Positions 44,868 through 56,606 of a DNA stretch of 64,000 nt are shown one piece after another; positions within the stretch are counted from its first letter, which is position 1; every line of letters starts with the position of its first letter. The position numbers and the translations under genes are program-made. This stretch comes from Ulva prolifera (taxonomy: Eukaryota; Chlorophyta; Ulvophyceae; Ulvales; Ulvaceae): NCBI GenBank assembly GCA_023078555.1, contig CM041198.1, forward strand, positions 8,727,836 to 8,791,835. The letters are read 5' to 3'. The notes under the pieces were generated by a model. The model ran no database searches. It was not told the DNA's origin and saw only the letters and a list, made by a program, of their open reading frames with translations.

Positions 44868-47800
44868 TCATCCCTCGTTGGTGGAGGTGTACGCCGAGAA
44901 GACGTCGTGGAGGGCCTGCCAGAACTCCCGGCACGTCATGCGCAGTGTGGGGTTGCGGTTGAGCATGGAGAGGACGGGGGCCTTGAGGACGCCGAGGCGG
45001 CGCCGCACCTCCGGCGTCAGCCGATCCCCCTCCCACGGCAGCGGCTTCACGCCCTGCAGCTGCTCCCACACCTGCAGCAGCATGCGGCTCAGCGCTTGGG
45101 GAGGTTGCAGCCGGCACAGGCCATGGGGGACGATAGAGGGCCGCAAGGGCATACAAAACAGCCGCGCTGTCCGGGTGTGAATGGCTGGACGTATGGGCCA
45201 GAGCTGTGATGTGCAGAATTCAGATACGTTCCACATGTCGGCCACCGCCGAGGTCGGTGGAGGGTAGCAGCCTTGGGGGGGGGGGTTGGATGCACAGTGC
45301 TGCACATGCACCATTATCATTGTGCATCACTTCGGTGAGAGCGCTTGTGTTGCAGGGTGCATTGCACCGGCAGAATCAGAGGGGCACGTGGCGCCGCAGG
45401 CCCCACACATGTCCGCACGACAGGATGCGCACACCACACACGCCCAGCCACCGAATCCGAATCGACAGACGGTTTGTCCGTCCGAGGTCAACCCTACGCA
45501 TGCATGCATGCGGCGGCGGGCGGCGCACCTCGAGGAGGCTCATGTGGAACATGTTGAACGCCGGCACGCCCGTGAGCAGCTCAAACGCCATCACCCCGAG
45601 CGCCCACGCGTCCACCGACGCCTCCGCCACCAGCCGCTTCACCCCGGCCACCTTGGCCGTGATGACCTCCGGCGCGGCGTACGCGAGCGTGTAGCCGATA
45701 CTCGCCGGCTGCCCGACGCGCCACGCGAGGCCGAAATCGATGAGTGTCCAGGTGTCGCTGCGCGAGAGGAACATGATGTTGGCGGGCTTGAGGTCGCGGT
45801 GGACCCACCCCCGCGCGTGCAGGTCGGCGAGGCACTTGGCCACCTGCCCCACGATCTGCACGGCGGCCGACGTCACACCCTGTGCACGCGAGGGCGCCCG
45901 GCAGGGCTGCTGACTCAGCTTGAGGATGCCGCCGCCACCGCACATCACAGACTCGCCAGACCCTGCCCAGCACCGGTGGAGCAGTGTCCCCATCACGATA
46001 TGCTGCGGCCCAATGCATGGAAGGTGCAGCTCTGACCCCATGAGCACCACAGCGACCGGTGAGGGGGGGGGGGGGGGGGGGCACCAAAGCACGCATAGCA
46101 CGCCCAGCACGCAGCGCACCTGGATGATTGTGAAGAGGTCGTGGTCGCAGCGCGCGGTGCGGTCCGATAGGCTCTCGCCCTTCTCCATGACGAAGCAGGG
46201 GGGCATGACGTTGCCGAAGGGGTCGGTGAAGGTGCCGGCCTCGTTGTCGTGGAACTCGAGGACCGTCGGCATGAACTGTGCGAGCTCGGACGTGAGGTAC
46301 AGCCGCTTCTCGTCGTTGTACGCGGATCGGTTCGCGAAGAACTTGATCGCAAACTGCCGGTTTGTCTGGGGCACCGACACAAACTGAACCACCGCCTGAC
46401 CTGCACGCACCACGCAGCACGGCGTTGGTCATGCTGTACACATGCTGCGGAGCCGTCGGGTAGGCGCAGGATTTGAGGCGGGGGAACGGGGAGGGAGGGG
46501 GGAGGGGGGATGTGGCGAGTGCGAGGCTGTGCGGCGGGGATGGCCACCAACATTGCGTGCGCGTGTGTGTGCGCGTGTGTGGGCTGTGGAGGCGTGGGGT
46601 CATCATTGCGGACAGATTGAGGTGAGACGAGAAGCCGCTATGACCTCGATTCCGGAAAGCAAGCTATCAGTGGCGTCGCGCCCGTCAGACGCAAGGCCAC
46701 ACGCTCGGCAGTCATGTCTAGCGTTCAGGCCTTGGATGTGCCATTCAATCTTTGTGATGTGCAACGCGCTCCGCATGCTGTGCGAGAATACGGACGATCA
46801 CAGCACGCACAGCACGAGCACGGCAGCGCACCGCCGCCGCGGCGCTCGTCCTCGCCGAGCACCCGGAACTTCTGCAGCAGGAGGTCCCGCCGGCCGAAGA
46901 GGTCGAGCTGGCGGCCGATGTACGCGAGGCGGTCCCGCGTCGTCGCGCCCTCCTTCAGCGGCGGCAGCGGCTCGTGCGAGCGCGTCGACAGCGTGTGGAA
47001 CGAGAACGTCTCGGCGAGCGGCCCGAGGTCCGGGCCAAGGGGGTACGGCTTGGTGTGCGAGGTGAGCATCGGCCGCGGCGAGATGAGGGGGGAGACGCTG
47101 AGGCGGGAGGAGACGCGCAGCCGCGGGTCGTCGGCGGCGCTGGCCTGGGAGTTGTGGCCGGAGCGCATTTGCGCAGAATCGCCGTCACGGCGGTCTCGGT
47201 CGCTCAAGCCCGCGGCGGCCGCTAGGGCTTGCTGCGACATCGCCTTAAGCTCCTGCACGCATGCCGCCATGTGGGTGGTACACTGCACGCTATAGCCTGA
47301 TACCAGGGCCGATCGCATGTTGCGCATGCATGCGCATGCTGGGCATGCATGATCCGTGGACAACACATGGACAACCCATGGTGCCAGCCGCACGTCTGGT
47401 GAGGGTCGAGAGGGGGCCGACGCCATCCCGGCCCCACACTAGCAGGCACAGGGTGCATGCTGTGCGCGCACAGCGGCAGGGCGCAAAGCACCTTGGACTC
47501 CTGGCCCCAGCTGTCCTTGCCGCGCTGCCGGTGGTGCCAGTAGAGTAGCGCGCCGAGCATGAGCAGGAGCGCCGCCACGGCCGCGGCGACGATGCCGGCG
47601 ATCGCGGCGCCGTCTGTCGCAGACGACGCCGCCGGCTGCGCCGCTGCCGCAGCCGTCGCCGGCGCGGCCCCCGGGAGGGCCTCCTGCACCAACCGGCCAC
47701 GGGTGAGCGCTCCGGCTGGAAGTCATCGTCTCTCCGACACAGTGCAAGCCGTCTGGAAGCCAGCCGCCCAGCAGAGCGGCATGCTGACCACGCTGAGCGG

Positions 47801-50800
47801 CATGCTGCCGCAGGTGTTGCGCCCGTCTGAACCCCCTGGCCTCGGACGGGCTGAACTGGAATGCGGCGCCGCCGGCACGCACCGCACTGTGGCAGCGTGC
47901 TGCTGAGTTCAGCTGGGCGAGTCCTGGCAACATGGACTGCCAGCGTCCGTTGCTTGCACACACCCTGGCAGATCTGATGTAAAGTAGAGAAAAGTGGATC
48001 CGGATCTCTTGAGCCGTATCCTTTGAAGGACATTGACAACTCCGGATGAATGGGACCACATGCCGCATGCGGCATGTGGTCCCACATGAATTGTACAGTT
48101 TAGAACTACTTTGACAGGTTCGAATTGCATGACTGTATTGCTAGGAAAGTGATTTTTTTTGTTGTGTGGAATTATAGATTCATCTTTGAGAAACTGATGT
48201 AGCAGCCCATCACCACCATGGACAACGGGTCAAACACGACGCAGATGCACCCCTGCATGCCCCATTCCAGCGCGGGGTGCATGCATGTGCAAGGCCGGTG
48301 TGGCCACAAGTGCGGAGCCGCACACCTGCGCCGTCTCGACAAACCAGCCGTCTGTGGCGGCCAGGAACTGTGTGCTAGCCGGCGCCATCGACAGCGGCGC
48401 AAGCGTGACGTCTGCGCCGATCTCGTACTGGTGGTCGAGCTCGCGCACAGACTCCGGGTCCGAGAAGAACGCCGCCTCACCCTCGGGGTTCGTGAGGATG
48501 TACCCTGAGCCAGTGTTCCCGGTGAACTGGCAGTCCTCAAGGCGCACAGCGCTGCTGGAGTGTGCGGCGACGACGCCCCCCCGCTCGGCGCCGATCGCGT
48601 TGCCGGAAAACTCGCACGAGGAGAACGCCGCGGTGGCGCCGGCGGCGCGCAGCGTGACGGGGGCGACCGCCGCATCGGAGCCGCCGAAGTGTGCCATCGT
48701 GCAATCTGCACGCGCGCCGCCGGTTGCGGCTGCAGGGAGCCGGGGTCGGGTTTTCGTGTGCGGCGCCACGCCTGCCTGGTGTGTCGCGCGTGGTGTGTTG
48801 CGAGGGTGCGGACACCCTCAGCATGTTCACCGCTGGAGCCCACTGGGCCAGGGGCGAGCGGACTACACCGCTGCAGGGGGGAGGATAACGCGGGGCGTGT
48901 TCTAAATTGTGTGACACAACAGTGCAAGTTTTGTGACAAAAACAGTGCGGGGTGAGAACGAAGATGCGACAACCGCAGAGGCCACTCAACAGAAAAAAAT
49001 GCAGTTGCACTGGCCTGGAACCTGTTGCAGAGCACTGCACTGCACCCACGGCTTCGCAGGCAGGGTTCACAGGACACAGGCAGACATCATGCGCTGCATG
49101 CCTGTGACAGGGTTGCCAGCATAACCTTGATGTAAGAATGATGAGCTGTGTCACCAAAATGGTGTAACAGCCAGCTTGTTTTGGTGGGCTCATCAATCAT
49201 CATGATGACCAGGTCAGGGGGAATGGCTCATGCATGGGGTGGGAGCAGTGGGCATATGCATGGGTGTGCAGATCCAGTGCTGGCATGGCTGCAGCAATGC
49301 AGCTGGCACACCCCAAGGACACAGCCCACACACCCCCTTCACAGACACCCTGAACTCAACATCACGACCCTGTAATGTGAGGCCCCGCCAAACCCCCCTC
49401 CACCCCCCCCTGCACCGACACCCGCACCCTCGCAGCAACCCTGCAACGCTGCACTGCGCTGGGGGGCGCCACCGACGCTGGCCGGGGCGCGCCGTTCCTG
49501 GAGGTCAAGCATGCGGCTGCTGGCAGATCACTGCGCTGTTCCCCTGTCACCCATCACAGACCCCCTGCCCTGCTTCCCTGCAGCACTCCCTACATTCGTG
49601 TGCCCCCCCTCCCCACTTCCCCCCCTGCACATGCACAAGAAGCACCGCCAGCGGGCAGCCCCCGCACCTTCCGCGTACAGGCTGCCATCCAGCAGCACCC
49701 CCCGGCTGGGGCCCTCCCCCCCCGCCTCCTGCACGTCCCCCTGCAGCGTGCAGTTGGTCATGTAGAGCTTCCCGGGCATGCCCCCCCGGACGTGCACCAG
49801 CGTGCGAGCCGCCGCGGCCGGCAGCGGGTCGGACTCGAGCCTGCGCAGCCGCAGGAAGATGCGGTCGAGCACGAGGCTGCCCTGCAGCGCCAGCAGCTCG
49901 CCGTTCGTGACGACGAGGCACTGGCCCGGCCGCAGCTCAAGCCGCGGCACGGTGTCACCGATTTCGAGCTCATCGTAATTCGGCTCTAGGCCATAGCAGT
50001 TGCCCTGCATGGAGTGACCTGCTGAGATCCTTCCGCGTAGCGACTGTATGGTTACATATCTACATATCGATTACACCGTTGGCAACTGCAAAATTTAGGA
50101 CCAAACCAGGCATCAAAGCGACATGTTGCCTGCGGATGCCCCAACAGTGCTGGACGGAAGGGTGTGGAAGGTGTAGTGGTATCAGGGCGAGAGCAGCGGA
50201 GTGATGATGAGCTCATCGCCAGACAAGCGGGTATGCCTGGTAGAAGCTACTGTGTGGGACAAAAGGTATGGAGCCCTGAGTGGCAGCGAATGAGTGCAGT
50301 GGAGCGTGTTGCGGTCTGTGAGACAAGGCTGTCGTGCAGCTGAAACACGGCATAGTGTGCAGCTGACCGGGTTCTGAGAGCAGAATACCTAGCCCTAGAC
50401 TACAGTCTTCAGCATGCTGCACGCCTGGAAGGAGCAATTATTGGCAGTGCAGGGGCAGGCAGAGGCGTGGGCCGCACTCGGATGGACTTGACTGTGGTCG
50501 GCAGGAAGCCTTGTGCCTCGGACCCGTTCCGAGAGACCCCCCCGATCTCGAGGTCTGATAGCGCAGACAAGTCGAGATGCTGTTGGATTAGGATGTGTGG
50601 CGTGCCCTTGGTGATCTCCGCACTGAGCTGTGAGGCAGTGGTGACCACAGTTGGGGTGTTATGGCGTTTACGTGCTGGGGCTGTCTGCAGGTCGCGTCGC
50701 CTGGCCACAAGGCCATGGCTGGACACGGGCTCCTCAATGTACATCGCTGAAGTGCCGCATCTGCATGTTAGAGGACCATCAGCGCGGGACGGGAGCTGGT

Positions 50801-50861
50801 GCCGGCAAACACAGACTGCAGTGGCAAGTGCAGGGGGCTGAGTGCTCAAATCAACAGCCAT
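44868..50861 (-). CDS. Receptor-like protein kinase with beta-helix ectodomain (RLK1)
   Basis: Exons on the minus strand are about 50861-50478, 50018-49668, 48705-48326, 47683-47492, 47252-46832, 46400-46120, 45879-45529 and 45071-44868. All junctions from the second exon on are in phase; the join between the first two needs a further exon or different sites. The ectodomain resembles a right-handed beta-helix (TPHILIQQHLDLSALSDLEI; SSCEFSGNAIGAERGGVVAA; LEDCQFTGNTGSGYIL). One transmembrane helix (AGIVAAAVAALLLMLGALLY) follows. The cytosolic kinase has the ATP-lysine (RQFAIKFF), HRDLKPANIMFL, DFGLAW, AAPEV and DAWALGVMAFELLTG. All catalytic residues are present, so it should be active. The ligand is unknown. 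The last exon is the kinase C-terminal helix region. The true N-terminus and signal peptide are unresolved; the ATG at 50861 is only the first in frame. Confidence 0.8.
46063..46081. repeat. 19-nt G homopolymer in an RLK1 intron
   Basis: Nineteen G on the plus strand. On the gene's sense strand it is a C-tract about 40 nt downstream of the 5' splice site at 46119. Confidence 0.85.
48051..48084. repeat. Perfect 34-bp palindrome in an RLK1 intron
   Basis: The halves TGGGACCACATGCCGCA and TGCGGCATGTGGTCCCA are exact reverse complements with no spacer. It lies between the ectodomain exon (ending 48326) and the transmembrane exon (starting 47683). Confidence 0.92.
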
Positions 50862-52213
50862 TCCTGACGATGATTTGGAATGTTAACAGGATAAAGCCGG
50901 CCACCTGTACCTGCTACCTTCACCTATCACCGACAACGCCAAACGTTGCGCAGCTGTGTCCGGACATGCAGCTTCACAAGTAGCTTCATACATGGCATAG
51001 ATGCCTGAAAGATGAGCTTTAAGCACCCAACGCTAGATTTACTTCATGCGTGATCACCTGAGTTGAGCAGAATAGCGCTTCATGGGTAGCGCGCTCTGCC
51101 ACACTGCAGCAGTCTCCACAGGCACCGAACAGCACGCCGAGGACGCATACGCGGCAACAGGGAGCTCATAAGGTATGGTAGAACGATCGTGGATGTACCT
51201 GTGAGTGTAGCCGTGATCACGGCAACCACACCGTGGGCAACACCGATCCTTCAAGGCTGAGACGCACCATGGGCAACGACCAACAGACCAGAGGGTGAGA
51301 CTGACTTGACTAGGCGAGACTGCCCCGTAGTCTATCAGAGACTAAGCACCGGCATTCTGAGATCTCGTCGATTCGAAGGTGTAGCAAGCAATGAGGGCCA
51401 GGAGCTCTGTGTTGTACCAGAAGGGCATTCCGACGTGATACATGAGCAGCCGAAATGCAAGGACACTGGCTCACCTGCACGATAAGACACACCTGATGTT
51501 CCACCTCAAATTTACCGTGCCTGTGATCGCACTTCAGCTTACTCCGTTAGTAATCATCTCGAGACAATATTATGCCAGCCAGACACACTGCAGCGAACGA
51601 CATGCTTCGTGCCGATGTCGACCCAATCGAACAAACAGAAACAACAAACGGCTCTCATGATACAATCGTTTGAGGCTCGGTCGACGCCGTGTGTTGGACA
51701 AGTGCTGTGTTTCTGCGGACGCCCGCCGTGCCTGTTCCAACCGAATGGCCGCCCTGAACCGCCTGTGCGGACATTGACGCTGCTTCACTTACGGATGACC
51801 CACACACTCGCAGCGCCTGGGCGTACGCAAACACTCCGACTTCGTATTTTGAACAGCGTCGACACGTGCCATGCATCTCGGCCTCTGCGTCGGATCTGTC
51901 AGCAACCAGCGCCATCGCCGGCCTTTTGCTCCGAATTTCGCAGCCCACATGCCAGCGTGCGGCGCCGAATGACGAACAGCACCTCAACACCGACTCGAAG
52001 ACAGCACATCCCAGAATCGTGACAGTCAAAAGCGAGCACCCGCATTGCTAGCCTTTCATGCACATCAGCAGCTGCGCCACAGCCCTGCGTTCAATGCCAT
52101 GGCGCGCCGGCCCAGCTGTAGCCTCCGCGCAAGCTCGGCTTGCAAGTTGCCTGATTCCCGCGCCAAGTCGGCATTTACACAACTCTAACACCGCGGTGCA
52201 CCGCTCATCACCG
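50862..52213. other. Between RLK1 5' end and the metaxin stop, no gene recognised
   Basis: About 1.35 kb. Frames at 51609-52022 (plus) and 51655-52029 (minus) are open for some 130 codons but resemble no family and lack supporting splice signals. The RLK1 promoter or missing 5' exons probably lie near 50.9-51.3 kb. Confidence 0.3.
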
Positions 52214-53498
52214 CTACGCGTACTCCAGATCCTCCCCTAGATCCTCCTCGTCGTCGTCGGCTCCGTACTCCATGTCGATGTAGTTTCCCCCGAGCAACGC
52301 ATACCCCACCACGAGCGCAGCGACGCCCCCTAGCCACCATTTGCTCTTACTCCACGCCTTCTTCTCCTCCGGCGTCGGCGCCGCCGCGGCGTCCGCGCTC
52401 GCGGCGGCGCCGGTGGCGGCGGATGACCACGCCCCCTTGTCCTCCGTCTCTTGGAGGCTCGGCGCCGACGACGAGAACGGGCCGGTGGCGACACGCTCCA
52501 GGAACGCAAGCAGCGCGGGGGAGTTTGCGAGCTCATCCTTGAGCACCGGCGCGGCTGTCGGCGCGGCGACGATGAAGGACAGGATGCCGAAGGCCTTGGC
52601 GTCGAGGGCGCTGGGGTGCTTGCCGAGCAGGAAGTCGCCGTCCGCCGCCTGTGCGCGATGGTTCAGCGACGTGATCACGCACCGCGCCTCCTGGTACAGC
52701 TGCAGCAGCACACCACCCCCCGTCAGCCTCGTTCAAGGGACACAGCCTTAGCAGCCTCAGAGGTGAGCCACGCCACACCACCTGCGCCTCTGAGGCGCCG
52801 CACGCAGCCGCCACAGCCGGCGTCACGTGCGAGCCGCAGAAGCAGCCCCAGATCGGCACGCACACCACAGCCACAGAGGCTCACGCACCACCTGAGCGGA
52901 TGGGACCGGACAACAGCCCCACACTCGAACCGCAGCTGCTGCGGAGCTGAGGGATGCGGCAGTGCGGCCTGGCCCTCACATTCGGAGGGCACGTCGGGCT
53001 GCTACACTGAAGCGCCATCGAGCGGTTGCAGGCTGCTCCCGCTGTGAAGCGTCAGGCAGTACAAGCAGGGCTGCACATGGGAATACTCCCGCGAACGTGT
53101 GATGGCTGCACACAGGCCTGCGGCAATCCACCCGCGAGACTCCCGGCATGCTCTGCTATGGCTGTGCGAGAGCGCATGTTCACAAAGTGTGCGAAGCAGT
53201 GCGGTCTGCTGTGCGGACGCTGCGACGCATGCAGCATCACGCGATGCCCTCGTGCAAGGAGTGGCGCAGGGGAGAGAGGCTGGACTGGCGCAGCCGTGAG
53301 CTGCTGCGGCGCAGCTTAGAGCTGAGTGCCCTCGAGTGTGCGAAGGCATCGCCCGGGGGGTCTGCGGGCCTGCGGCGAGTGGCGGTGGAGGCGCACCTGA
53401 GCCACGTCCTTCCCCCTGAATTGCCGGGTCACAGTGATGGCCTGGGTGTACGGGATGATGTAATTTAAGGGCCACGGCAGCGTGTCGCCGACGATCTC
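52214..53498 (-). CDS. MTX: Metaxin-like mitochondrial outer-membrane import protein, 3' exons
   Basis: Metaxins act with the SAM complex in inserting beta-barrel proteins into the mitochondrial outer membrane. Two exons, 53498-53397 and 52699-52214, join in phase. The first encodes TLPWPLNYIIPYTQAITVTR, the metaxin PWPLN signature. The second has the GST-C-like core (FLLGKHPSALDAKAFGILSF, APVLKDELANSPALLAFLER). It is followed by an Ala-rich linker, a transmembrane helix (WWLGGVAALVVGYALLGG) and an acidic tail (YGADDDEEDLGEDLEYA). The C-terminal anchor followed by an acidic tail is the plant arrangement. The N-terminal thioredoxin-like part must lie upstream between 53.5 and 58.9 kb; I could not find those exons. 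Family assignment is fairly secure; the gene as given is partial only because its 5' exons are not resolved. Confidence 0.8.
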
Positions 53499-56480
53499 CT
53501 GCACGTGGCCCCACAGTTAGCACATACTCGCGTGCAGTGCCTGGCTGACCTGTCTTGGCCAAACAGACCTAGACAGCAGGCAGAGCAGCGCCACAGATGC
53601 GCTGGCGCGCCCTCAGGCTCACAGTGTGGCCATGTAGAACGACAGATAGACGATCTATGTGTGCAGGGCGTTGCCATTCTGTACCAGGTGCAGAATGCAG
53701 GGAGCTGCGCTGCGTTCAGGGAAGCACACCGGTAGTTGGAACACACTGTTCCACTCACACCAGGTCGAGTAGCGGACTGCAGGGCTGAGCCTGGAATCGA
53801 TGAGACAGCAGAATGCTGCACTCTCAGCTGCAACTGAAGCAGCGAGTTCTTTGTCTAGATCCTTCTTCTTGCAAAGGAACGATATCGCGGCTGACGCACA
53901 TGCAAGGTCATCATATCTGTCTTTGTTGTGTCCACCGACACCATCTGTGCTTTCTACCGCTGGCAGGCATCCTGAACAGGAGGTCCAACATTTTAACGAC
54001 TGTTGAAGAAAATTATGGTGATCTGGCGCAGGCCCTGCTAGGTCATGGCTGTGTATCTGATGCCAGCAGGCCGTGAAAAAGCACCTGTTGGGGATGGTCC
54101 TGCTGTGTTCAGTGTGTCCGTTGCGAAGGGAATGCCCGACAGCCTTAGGTATGCCTACAAAACTGTGCTATGCTGAGGTGTCCGTGGCGCAGCTCAGCCA
54201 TCGCAACTCTCACACTCCGCAAGGGCGTGATTCTGTTCGGGCACTCACCTCTACCTGAATACAGCCTGGCGAAAGAGATGGCAGTCCCCATGCCCCTGGG
54301 TACTTCATTAGAAGCACATCACAGTCCTTGTCGTCACTCATCACGGATGCAGGCCAACCCTCTCGGACGCGGGAGCGTTGTGGACAGCGATCGGAGGCCT
54401 CAATCGATCGTACACATCACGAGATGTAGACAAACGATAACAATTCAATCATTTCCAACGTCTACACGTTGATGGAGGCTACGATGCCTTGCAAGATGCA
54501 CTGATGCTTGCCACTGGCTCTGTGGGCGGTTTTGTCTACACATGCGAGCTTAGCAGACGCATTTTGACTGCACAAGGTCAGCCTGCAGAGTTTGCCTCCA
54601 CGTGCTGACCCGTGAATATCCAACGAACTGCCATTCTGGATGTGCTCCGTTGTTGCCGGTACCCCACGCCACTCGGGCGTCTGACTCTTGCAAGCACAAG
54701 CACGGCCTGCGCCGAACCGATGTGGCAATCGTCCTAGAGCTGTTTCTGGAAAAAAAACACGTTGCGCATCTGCATGTGTCCATCGAGTGCAAGCCGCTTC
54801 ATACATGGCCACTAAGCATGGCCAATTCATTGCCGTCGTTGACCCTTGTGAATAGGGAAGGACGTCGGGGAATGGAGACCCTGCGAGTTCAGATGTTACA
54901 TGACTGTCGAAGCGCACCGACGTGGGCCAAACGCCCGGAAATTGCTGTCCGGCACAGCATCGTGCACAGGGAGATCTGTGGCAGTATTCAGATTCGACTT
55001 GCGCACTTGCAAGCCATTGTCAGCATGCTGAAAGCTATTAAAATCAGCTGCTGCTGTCATTTGTGTGTGAATTTGTCATCAGCGAGTGAGTGATCTCCAA
55101 GTAGATAAAAACTTGGATTGTGCCAGGGAAAAACCAGCCACAAGCTCGTGTCAGCATGGTCTCCAAATAGACCACCAAAAGACATCGGTCATCAATTGGT
55201 ATCTCACAAATTTATCAATGGCAACGGCCAGGCTGCCGTGTGACAGCAATGCTGTTTGATGGCATTGGGGCCTGGCTCATGCGCAAGAGGCAATGCTGAT
55301 GTTGTTCGTGCTGCTGTTTCTAGACTGCAGCAGGAGTAGCTGCCCCAGTCTAGATTCATGGCATCACAAACTTGCACCATCGCGGCCCACCACTACACAC
55401 TATAGACAACGCATACTCTCATGCCTGGCATGCATGGGTTGTGCATTGCAACGTCCAGCGCCGAGAGCCGTGAGTGCAAATCTGAATTTACTGAGCCGCA
55501 TCCTATTGGACATTGAGTGTGTGTGGAGGCGTCGTCAAGCGCCACCCCGTGCAAGAGATCACCACATAGGTGAACCCTTCACCTGAACATTTGTCATGTC
55601 CCCGAGCGCCTGCTGGTGGTGGTACGGTTTGCAGCCCTTGTCACTGAACACCTGAGGTCACAGCAGCAGATACACGCACATCCTACCACCAGACACACGC
55701 ACACGGACGCCTCGGTGCTGCGGCCCTCAACTAGCTGCAGACTATAGAGGCCAGCCCTGTGGCGGACGCGCTGGCCTGATGCCAGGTCCACGGTGCCATG
55801 CTGGCACCACCGCCAGCCACAGGGCGGCACTGCTGACTCAGCAGCACCACGCATGGCCGCCCCCTTAGCGATGGCACCCCGGGGGCTGATTCCCCCCGCA
55901 CCCCCCAGCCACACTGTGTCTAGGCTGCCATGCTGCCTCTCCGCCAGCCAGCCATGAGGCTTTGTGGCAATCCAGTGGTGCACCGCCGACATCACTGGAT
56001 TGCCACAGGCTTGCAGCTGCTACTAGTCAACACCCGCACCCACGGCGGGAGCCGTGACGCGCATGAGTTGCGCTGCAAAATGGCCTGACAAGATTACAGG
56101 GATGATTCCCATCGGACATGTCAGGTGTTACCCGCACGTACGGTCGCAGACGAAGCGTCGCGCGTGTACTGACGTCAAATCATCATGCATGTCTCTCACG
56201 TCCTCAGGCTGACTAGATCACTCACAACACCATGCCGGTGCTGCAGGGAGGCTGCAGTCGCGGCTCCGCAGTCTGCACCTCACTGCCAGCCCAGCGCTTC
56301 AATTCCTGGAGACGGGCGCCTCGCCGGCCGCACCACATGCATGCAAGCCGCACGTGTGAACATGCATGTATGCCGGATTGCATAGCCATGTCCACCGGGA
56401 TGTTGGCACCCCTGTGGCCCTGTGATCAGTGTGCCTGCCTGATATGTGCCGCTCGCGCTACGTCGAGAGACAGTGGCGTA
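53499..56480. other. Upstream of the metaxin exons, exons not resolved
   Basis: The missing 5' exons of metaxin should be here or further right. One splice-like block on the minus strand, about 55645-55578, reads VFSDKGCKPYHHQQALGDMT between a CTCAG acceptor and a CAG/GTGAAG donor, but it does not match metaxin. No other gene is seen. Confidence 0.3.
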
Positions 56481-56606
56481 GGTGATCACACAGGAGGCAC
56501 ATGTACCGCGTCACCCCGAGGACAGCGTATTTACTATCAGGGATATACCACAGACTATGTACGTTCCTCGGGGTGACACAGTGCATGTGCCTCCCAACAC
56601 GTCACC
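56481..56606. repeat. Long imperfect inverted repeat
   Basis: Core arms 56493-56522 and 56565-56594 (30 bp each, about three mismatches) start GGAGGCACATGTACC and end GGTACATGT-like on the partner arm (read CATGTGCCTCC). The loop is 42 nt. Weaker complementarity continues outward (GGTGAT against GTCACC) and part-way into the loop, so the whole folds into a stem of about 126 nt. Confidence 0.75.

Noticed and set aside
45900-46606. Alternative long frames across the RLK1 kinase region
   Set aside because: They are shadows of the kinase exons; only one frame carries HRDLKPAN and DFG and has in-phase splice sites.
54462-54917. Minus-strand open frame as a possible metaxin 5' exon
   Set aside because: Residues do not match the metaxin N-terminal region and the ends lack the usual TGCAG or GTGCG sites.
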